Shown piece by piece: positions 1 through 6,565 of a stretch of 25,612 nucleotides of DNA. The position numbers and the translations under genes are program-made. The notes beneath the pieces were generated by a model, which did not search any database, was not told the origin of the DNA, and saw only the letters and a program-made list of their open reading frames with translations. The stretch comes from Trichomonas tenax (taxonomy: Eukaryota; Parabasalia; Trichomonadida; Trichomonadidae): the NCBI GenBank assembly GCA_023091735.1, contig JALKBU010000762.1:1-25612 (forward strand), written 5' to 3'. Positions within the stretch are counted from its first letter, which is position 1, and each line of letters opens with the position of its first letter.

Positions 1-25
1 TCGTTTGCCACTTTAGCCTTAAAGT

Positions 26-238
26 GTGGAAAATAATGCTCCCGCCTTATTTGGGGTCATGAATCCTGACTTGGATCCGCGGCGGAGGCGAGCTTGCTCG
101 CCGGCATGCCGCCATATGTGTGTGTGTACCTGTCCCAATCAAGCATTTAATTTTGCTCTTCAGAGGCATTCTGAAGTGGAAATCTTTGATTTCTTAATGA
201 TGGCGTATGAAAGGAAGATCTCTGAGTTTAGCTACTAA
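26..238 (+). other. Weak open frame at window edge, probably not a gene
   Basis: A 70-codon open frame that begins with GTG, has no ATG near its start and shows no recognisable domain. It runs through a locally GC-rich stretch that includes the hairpin at 81-113. It could be the end of a gene or element cut by the window edge, because the frame is open almost to base 1. Nothing in the residues supports a function, and I do not treat it as coding. Confidence 0.12.
81..113. repeat. GC-rich nested hairpin
   Basis: An outer stem GGCGG (81-85) pairs with CCGCC (109-113). An inner perfect stem GGCGAGC (87-93) pairs with GCTCGCC (96-102) around a two-base loop. Its GC content is sharply above the surrounding AT-rich DNA. 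It may be part of a mobile element or a structured transcript; the sequence does not decide. Confidence 0.5.
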
Positions 239-293
239 CATGCGTGGTACCTGTGTCAATGTAGTCCCCAGTTCTTCCGGTCAGACGCGATTT

Positions 294-385
294 TGACACA
301 TAAAACCAGAGATTCCGACAACCTTACATGTCAGATAATGTCGCTTTTTGTGTCACTTTTTCATGACAACTTTCTGTACGTGACA
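294..385. promoter_or_regulatory. Cluster of TGWCR motifs
   Basis: Seven copies of a TGACA/TGTCA-like pentamer lie in 92 bp: TGACA at 294, CGACA at 316, TGTCA at 329, TGTCG at 339, TGTCA at 351, TGACA at 364 and TGACA at 381. Two form the palindromic pair GTCA-N-TGAC around 352-367. The cluster is about 400 bp upstream of the kinase start at 779. The same pentamer recurs before other genes in the window. A regulatory role is inference. Confidence 0.35.
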
Positions 386-676
386 ATTGTGTAAATTAGA
401 GCTTTTAAATACTTATATTTATAGAGATGATTGAAGGTGAAAAATTTGCCACCCTCGAAAAAAAAACGTATTCATGGAAGGACAGGGTACTTTTTTATTT
501 TACATATTTATAGGAAACCATTAATAAAAGGCTACCATAAGAATTTAAATTATTAATTAAACAATATTTTTTAATAACAAATTATAAGAAATTACTAAGA
601 TTTCGATATAAATTATAGGAAAATTGTTTATTTTATATATTAAGGAAGCTATGATTATAGATATTCTCAGATTGGG
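386..676. other. AT-rich intergenic DNA
   Basis: A very AT-rich stretch between the TGWCR cluster and the 44-bp palindrome. I see poly-A and poly-T tracts only, with no coding frame and no RNA gene. Confidence 0.6.
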
Positions 677-720
677 GATTTATCATGGGTGTCCAAAATT
701 TTGTCCACCCATGATAAATC
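677..720. repeat. 44-bp palindrome upstream of kinase gene
   Basis: A perfect 15-bp inverted repeat (677-691 and 706-720). The 14-bp centre contains CAAAATTTTG, itself palindromic, so only a TC/TC pair on each side breaks symmetry over 44 bp. It ends 58 bp before the kinase ATG at 779, which places it in the likely promoter or 5' leader. It could be a binding site for a dimeric regulator, a cruciform, or the remnant of a small inverted-repeat element. Confidence 0.75.
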
Positions 721-778
721 ACACTCTGTATACAACTCAACAAAAAATGAATTGAATTTGCTATCGTGAATAAAAATT

Positions 779-3193
779 ATGATTACCAACTCAGATGAAC
801 TTAATAAAGTCAAATCTGAGTTTCCCCAGTATATAATCGACTCCAGCTCGCTCAAAAAGGTGAAGCTGATCGGCAAAGGCGGCTACGCTGAAGTTTGGAC
901 AGTCACTGACGAACAAGGAAATGATCGAGGGGCATTGAAGCAATTTTACAGCGAATGCATCACTCCGAAGGATATAGTTAACTTTACGCGCGAAGTTGAA
1001 ACTCTTGCATCAACAAATCATCCATTTTTTGTTAAGTTTTTGGGATTTTCACCGACATTTCCACTTTCTATACTCACAGAATACGTTCCAAACGGATCTA
1101 TATTCAAAGTGATGCGGTCAGACTCAAAATCAAAGATTTTAACAGGATCAAGAAAAACAATTATCGCAATGGGCGTCGCTAACGCGATGTACTTTTTACA
1201 CCAACAAGGAATTATACACAGAGATTTGAAATCAATGAATGTTTTACTAAATTCCCGATATTATCCAATTATTTGCGATTTTGGAGTTGCAAGAATTTAC
1301 TCAAATACGCCTCAAACAATGACTGTAAGCATTGGAACACCGCATTGGATGGCTCCTGAAGCTTTAAATGGCGAAAATTACGGTTTATCTTTCGATGTTT
1401 ATTCTTATGGAATGCTTTTATACGAATTATTGACTGAAAAGATTCCATGGGAAAATGTAAACCAGGAGGTTGTCATGAGGCTCGTCATGATTGAAGGGAA
1501 AAGACCTGCAATTCCACCAAAAACTCCTCAGCCGCTAAAAGACTTAATAGAGAAGTGCTGGGCCCAAAATCCTGAAGAAAGACCTGCATTTGATTACATA
1601 TATGAACAATTTGAGAGCGGAAACGTTTCATATCCTTCAACAAAAGCAGAAGAAGTGAATGAATTGAAAGAATTTTTAGAGAAACAAGGATTTATCATCG
1701 TTCAACAGAAACGCGCCAAAAAGGCGAAGCTCAATAGGAATCTAACGAGCGAGTGCTTGCATGAATTTTCCGATCTCACTGCAAATAATCCTAAATTTCA
1801 AAGTAATCTCAAGATGTGCATTGACAAAGTGAATGACACAAACTGTAAAGTATTTTGGAGACAAATATCTACATTGCTGACATCGCAGATACAAAGAAGT
1901 GATCGACTTTTCATAGTTAATAATATTCCAGACGCAATCACATCAAAGGCAGCTGCAAAAGAAGCAATAAGTAGTGAAATTCATACATTAGTCGATTTCT
2001 GTGATTTTGAAGCCCAAAACTCTGCACTTGCAATTTTTATTAAATTATTCAATTTTTATCCTGAAGGAATTGATGGATCATTCCATTCCGAAATGGATAA
2101 AATCCTCGCAAATGATATTAAATCGGCAATACTTTTACTGCAGCTTTACGCAAAAGGCTTCAAAGAGAACAAAGATCCTTGGGGAATTGTTGACATTTTA
2201 ATTACCTCATCAAAGAAATTCATGAAGTCAGAATTCCAGTCCGAGTATATACAGACACTACACTACCTCTGCTTCAATTACAAAGGCTATGCTAAAGCTC
2301 GTGGAGAAAATTGTGCAGAAATATTCTTTGATGCAGCAAATGGATCAAATATGGCTGCTGCTTCTCAAGCTATTTTAGCTATTGTATCTCTTAATATGTG
2401 CAATCACTCGAAAATAACCGAGAAAAGGCTTATTGATCTCCTTCGTGATGATGCATCGAGTGGTGCTGCTGTGATGTATATGATTCATTGTGCAGCTGCT
2501 GATTGTTCGCCGGATTTAATCATGGCTTTATTCACAGCTGCCCAGAAAGGTAACGAAAATGCAATTCTTGTTCTCTGTCACTTGGCTGAACGCCAAGAAA
2601 ATGCACGCATCATTGCAAGAGATTTATCATGGATTATAGATCCTTTACCAACAATTTTGTCCACATTGAGACTTTTCTTGGTCATGTTCAAACACCAAGA
2701 TTATCATGATAAGTTGTTGGCAAATCCAAATACAATAAGAATGTTCTCTAAACTTCTGCACGAAAAGGATCAAACAGCAGCGATTATCATTGCTGAATTG
2801 ATTCTTCTGTATCCAAATCCATCGAAGGAACTGATATTACGCCTGAAGAAGAACAAAGTTCTGAAGCGTCTCTTAGACCTTTGCGTCTCTTCAAACAACA
2901 TCGAAGTTCTCACGGCGATGATCAATTTGGTTTCTTTCTTAAGTGAGCTCGGTGATTCATCTGAGTTTTTAATTGCTATTCCAAAACTCTGGAGTATTGT
3001 AAAGGCGAACAATTCGATAACGTTAGATGCTCTCGTTACGATTGTTAACCTAAGCAAGTCCCAACTCTGCGCTCTGAAATGCGTTGAGATGGGAATGTTG
3101 GCGTTCTTTAAAGAAATTCAGTCCGATCCATCATATGCTGAAATTTCAACTACATTCATCAACAACGCCAAAACAGCTGATGTTTATAAATAA
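779..3193 (+). CDS. TKL-family protein kinase with helical C-terminal region
   Basis: An 804-residue protein. The kinase domain spans about residues 28-285 and looks catalytically complete: glycine loop GKGGYAEVW (32-40), ATP lysine K54 in GALKQF, helix-C glutamate E72, HRD loop H147-R148-D149 with K151 and N154, DFG 167-169, APE 192-194, D206 and R268. The HRDLKSMN form and the GTPHWMAPEAL activation segment fit tyrosine-kinase-like (TKL) Ser/Thr kinases. The remaining ~500 residues are alternating hydrophobic helices resembling ARM/HEAT or Sel1-like solenoids, a common layout among trichomonad TKL kinases. It has no signal peptide or membrane segment, so it is probably a cytosolic signalling kinase with a solenoid scaffold; the substrate is unknown. 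The ATG at 779 is the first in frame, after an upstream stop. The stop reads AAATAAAT, overlapping the TAAA trichomonad polyadenylation signal. It is intact, unlike the kinase copies at 3298 and 20391. Confidence 0.93.
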   Translation: MITNSDELNKVKSEFPQYIIDSSSLKKVKLIGKGGYAEVWTVTDEQGNDRGALKQFYSECITPKDIVNFTREVETLASTNHPFFVKFLGFSPTFPLSILTEYVPNGSIFKVMRSDSKSKILTGSRKTIIAMGVANAMYFLHQQGIIHRDLKSMNVLLNSRYYPIICDFGVARIYSNTPQTMTVSIGTPHWMAPEALNGENYGLSFDVYSYGMLLYELLTEKIPWENVNQEVVMRLVMIEGKRPAIPPKTPQPLKDLIEKCWAQNPEERPAFDYIYEQFESGNVSYPSTKAEEVNELKEFLEKQGFIIVQQKRAKKAKLNRNLTSECLHEFSDLTANNPKFQSNLKMCIDKVNDTNCKVFWRQISTLLTSQIQRSDRLFIVNNIPDAITSKAAAKEAISSEIHTLVDFCDFEAQNSALAIFIKLFNFYPEGIDGSFHSEMDKILANDIKSAILLLQLYAKGFKENKDPWGIVDILITSSKKFMKSEFQSEYIQTLHYLCFNYKGYAKARGENCAEIFFDAANGSNMAAASQAILAIVSLNMCNHSKITEKRLIDLLRDDASSGAAVMYMIHCAAADCSPDLIMALFTAAQKGNENAILVLCHLAERQENARIIARDLSWIIDPLPTILSTLRLFLVMFKHQDYHDKLLANPNTIRMFSKLLHEKDQTAAIIIAELILLYPNPSKELILRLKKNKVLKRLLDLCVSSNNIEVLTAMINLVSFLSELGDSSEFLIAIPKLWSIVKANNSITLDALVTIVNLSKSQLCALKCVEMGMLAFFKEIQSDPSYAEISTTFINNAKTADVYK

Positions 3194-3297
3194 ATTGTTA
3201 GTTAATTTGCATTCAAACTCATTCTCTATTTGCATATTATAAGAAAGAACTTAAAACAAATAAAAATCATATAAATAATGTATAAATAGGAAAAACT

Positions 3298-3943
3298 TCA
3301 AAATGAAATTTCTTCAACAGAAAGTCTCTTATCTGGATCTGACTCGAGGAGGCCTTTGATAATTGGCTCAAATACTCCCTTAAACTTAATCTCTTCGAAG
3401 ATTTCAGCAACAGCAACTCCGAAGTCAGCAATTACAATTTCTCCAGTATGAGAGTTGATAAGGAGGTTCTCAAGCTTGAGATCTCCCCAAACTAAGTTAT
3501 TTCTTTGTTACTCTCGAACGCATATAATAATCTTTTTGGCTACTTCATCAACACTAATCAAGATCGTCCTCTGGATCCGTTAAGAACGAACTGTAGTCAT
3601 AAAGGTCACCTTCGTAACGCTTCAAAACAAGGCCTTTGCTGTCGTAATTTGGATTGTCGACATCTACGATATCTCCACACTCGGAAAGACAAGAGCTCGA
3701 TCTGCACTTGCTGTTGTAAATTGATTTCATCTTATACATATGTTTTTCATAACCATGCTTCTAAACTTTCACACAGTATCCCGCTGGATACTTCTCAGAT
3801 GTGTAGGGGAAGACAGAACCTTCTGTTCCATCTCCAACTATGTGATCCCAATCTATCATCACCAAATGGAAATATGCAAAATTTTCTACCAAATTTGAAT
3901 GAACGACTTTTTGAGAGATATTAAAAATTCCACCAATTTTCAA
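3298..3943 (-). pseudogene. Broken kinase copy 1 (WGD-type), inverted paralogue of 20391-21219
   Basis: Translation from 3943 down gives an N-lobe with an intact glycine loop (VGDGTEGSV) and lysine (YCVKV), then an in-frame TAG at 3761-3763. The same frame continues through the hinge segment LKRYEGDLYDY. It then shifts frame near 3550, meets TAA at 3508-3510, and continues as VWGDLKLENLL and IADFGVAVAE. From there it jumps directly to the C-lobe end (GLLESDPDKRLSVEEISF, TGA at 3298-3300). Compared with copy 2, about 70 residues of activation loop and central C-lobe are deleted. The catalytic HRD is WGD, with Asp kept, while DFG is normal. A 26-nt stretch (3597-3622) is identical to 20681-20706. 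No ATG is found at the 5' end. It is a decayed gene of a small kinase family, quite different from the neighbouring TKL kinase. Confidence 0.85.
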
Positions 3944-3949
3944 TTTTCT

Positions 3950-4361
3950 TCAAAAATAGCATTAGAAGACATAATAGCTTTTGGATGTTGAAATTTTTTA
4001 AAATTTCGAACATTTAGAGCAAAAGCCGTCAGTGAAATCAGCAATCACATATGTAGGAGCTTCTGGTATTATAACCGTTTCTGTTCCATCTTCAGAATTT
4101 TAAAATCAGCTCAATTTTGTGATGGTAAAAATTTTAAATTCTTTCAATTTTAAAAACTTGGCTTTAGCTTTAAAAACAAAACCAAATTAGCAAGCTTAGG
4201 AAATTCGAGTTATTTGACGAAATTTTTGCATTAAAATACCATTTTGAAATTTTGGAGCTAATGGAAAATCAAACAAACAGGGAACTTATTTTTTAAAGTT
4301 ATAATGAAATACTGAAAATAATGGTCAAACAACAAAATATATTTTATCAAGATTAAAACTA
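3950..4361. other. AT-rich intergenic DNA with kinase scrap
   Basis: Apart from the possible kinase fragment at about 4010-4110 on the minus strand, this stretch holds only AT-rich DNA with A and T tracts. No start codon, RNA gene or repeat was recognised. Confidence 0.5.
4010..4110 (-). pseudogene. Possible third kinase fragment (DFG region)
   Basis: The minus strand encodes a short open stretch of about 33 codons containing NSEDGTETVII and YVIADFTDG. This resembles the INSHTGEIVIADFGVA segment of kinase copy 1, the region just after the catalytic loop and including DFG, here DFT. It is bounded by a stop upstream and a TAA after about 33 codons. It lies immediately 5' of copy 1 on the same strand, so it may be the remnant of a tandem duplicate. 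The similarity is short, so this call is tentative. Confidence 0.3.
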
Positions 4362-5006
4362 TTGAAGCACATTTACAGAATCGACCGTGTTAAACTTGAT
4401 AATTTGCTTAAGAATCGTAAATATCCAACAAGAAAATTATCGAACGAATATTTAGCCAAACACAGCAAATACTACAAAGATAATCAGCTTAAAATACTTT
4501 CAGACTTAACGAAGATGAACCCAAGATCTGCTATTCCATTCCGAATCCCTGTTAAACGCGGAATTGATGCATCAAAACTCATCAGTAATTCTAAAGTTCC
4601 TGATTATGCACTCGACTTTTTCATATCAATTCTTCCACAGATGTTGAAGCTAGGAGTGAAAAGCCACAAGTCAAATAACATCATGAGGTTGTCTGCAGAA
4701 TCCCCTGAGTCTGGAAAAAGGCACTACAACCTGAAGAATGTTAGAATCCAATTTGAGCACACTCAGAAAGGAATTCTCAAAGGAAAGATTTATGGTGCAG
4801 AAACAACAATTCTCGCTGCTGCAACGAGAACATTCGAAAAGCTCCCAACACAGGGCTCATATGTATTCGAAGAACAATCTCTTACATGAGGGAGAGAATT
4901 GACTAACGATGAATTAACACAGTTATTAAAGATTGCTCATCAAAAGCAGGCAAAAGCATATGAAGGAAAGCCAAAGAAAGAGCGTGGATTCCCATTTAAA
5001 CTTTAA
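4362..5006 (+). pseudogene. Unrecognised ORF interrupted by one in-frame TGA
   Basis: The frame is open from 4362 to TGA at 4887-4889, then continues in the same frame for 38 further sense codons to TAA at 5004-5006. The composition on both sides is protein-like: LTNDELTQLLKIAHQKQ after the stop reads as a charged amphipathic helix. The whole frame would give about 214 residues, basic, with no signal peptide or membrane segment. The frame begins with TTG, and the only nearby ATG (4321) is out of frame and soon stops, so a start is also missing. I do not recognise the family. The simplest reading is a recent pseudogene with TGG changed to TGA and a lost start. An alternative, a 60-nt intron at 4863-4922 removing the TGA in phase, is weaker because the 5' site is GTATTC rather than GTATGT. 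Confidence 0.55.
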
Positions 5007-5091
5007 TTTTTCTGAATTTTCGGAATGAAATGATATACATTTTTGATTTTTTGAGGGATACATGTTTAATAATAATAAAATAATATAGAGA

Positions 5092-5532
5092 TTAGCTTGA
5101 GTGGCAGATATTGTTGTTGAGTAAGAACTGAGGCATTAAGTTTTCGATTTCATTGTACATCTTTGTGAATCCAGATCTTCCGGAGAAGAATGGATCTCTA
5201 ATATCTGCGTAAAGAACAATGTTGGATTTGGAGTTATTAGGTTTCATATCAAGAAGGGACTTGTAAACCTTCTTGTCGAGAGCAACAATGAAATTGTTGA
5301 GCATCCAGTCATCAGCGCGAATCTGCCTGGCTTTGTGATGGCTGATATCGAGTCCGTGCTTCTTGGCAACCTCGATTGTTCTCTCATCGGCGCGTTCGTT
5401 GATATGGTGTGAAGAAATTGCAGCTGAGGAGACTTTCAAGTTCTCCTGAGCCATCTTGGAACACAACACGGCAGCAACAGGAGAGTGGCAGATGTTTCCT
5501 GTACAGACAAACAAGATATACTTTCCTGACAT
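5092..5532 (-). CDS. Low-molecular-weight protein-tyrosine-phosphatase-like protein, catalytic Arg replaced by His
   Basis: Starting at the ATG at 5532, this is a 146-residue protein opening MSGKYILFVCTGNICHSP, the LMW-PTP start and P-loop. Known family members have C-x5-R-S/T; here the nucleophile Cys and GN are present but the phosphate-binding Arg is His (codon CAC). Other family marks are present: AIEVAKKHG-like helix, HKARQI, and the general-acid loop DPFF (ADIRDPFFSG). The length is slightly under the usual ~155. Upstream in-frame ATG (5562) and TTG (5574) codons would add residues not found in the family, so I chose 5532. The stop is TAA. Loss of the Arg should abolish or strongly reduce phosphatase activity, so it may be a phosphotyrosine-binding pseudophosphatase or a decaying gene. 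The frame is otherwise intact, which argues for some function. An arsenate-reductase-like role seems unlikely. Confidence 0.88.
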   Translation of the reverse strand: MSGKYILFVCTGNICHSPVAAVLCSKMAQENLKVSSAAISSHHINERADERTIEVAKKHGLDISHHKARQIRADDWMLNNFIVALDKKVYKSLLDMKPNNSKSNIVLYADIRDPFFSGRSGFTKMYNEIENLMPQFLLNNNICHSS

Positions 5533-5579
5533 TGATGAAAATGTTTTTAAAACATGGACCATAACTTCTCTCAAATCTT

Positions 5580-6565
5580 GATTTGTTTTTAATAAATTTT
5601 CAATGGTCGATAGGTCATAGTTTTGAAATACATTTTTTAATTGTTTTGAGTAAGAAATATTATATTTTAATGTCCCACATTTTATCTCAAATTTTGATCG
5701 TTGGTACTCAAAAGTGACAAATTGCTAAAATTTATTTTTCCAAATTAATTATAATTCTTTTATGTTTTCCTATATTCGATATTTTTGTATTGAGATTTTT
5801 AATTAATTTTACGCTTTGAATTTTTTATGAGAACTTTCTACAGAAGAATTTATTCCATATCATTGACGCATTCATATTTGTTATGCGATTTATCATTGTT
5901 ATTTTATGTATAAAAAATTCATTGAGATTTTTGTATTTCAAATTCAGAGTCTTAGGGGTTATATGTTAATCTGTAGTCTGCGATTTGATATGTTTTTCGT
6001 TTTTATGAGGTTCTAAGGCCTTTTGAAAATTTTGATAATAAAGGTTAATTGCTAAATGCAATAAGTGTATGACTGCGATTCTCTTGATAGAATTTTAAGC
6101 GATCGAACTTACTATTTTATTAAATTTCTCAAATAAATGTATATAATATAGATTTTGATCAAGCAACTTACTGGGAACTGTTTGGATAAGACCTGGTCGA
6201 TATTTCGAGTATTTTATATTATGTTGAAATATATTATGAACATCACTTAAATCTACTATATTTGACCTAACTAAACACTGGATATAATTATCCGATCATT
6301 GTTTTTAGTTAAATATGAATTTTGTGTGTTAAATTCGGAATTTTATTGTTATCCTTATTCTTGTGATATCATATCATATGATTTAATGGCAGAATTGATT
6401 GTTAATCCACGGTGACTCAAATTATAAATTTTGAAGTGTTATATCATGTTTTGCATTTCAATCTTTGAAATTCGGCATTTTAAACATCTTTTTTATGGAT
6501 AAATCCTATAGATATTTAAATAAAACAGAACATTTAGATAAATTGAATAAACAAAATAATAAATC
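5580..6565. other. About 1 kb of AT-rich intergenic DNA
   Basis: It lies between the divergent upstream side of the PTP-like gene and the 3' end of the acidic-protein gene. I found no coding frame, tRNA-like B box (GGTTCRA), tandem repeat or long inverted repeat in it. It contains many TA-rich tracts only. Confidence 0.6.

Noticed and set aside
4863..4922. 60-nt intron removing the TGA in the 4362-5006 gene
   Set aside because: The 5' site GTATTC departs from GTATGT and the branch and acceptor signals are separated rather than fused; the excluded residues look like normal protein. Kept only as an alternative to be tested.
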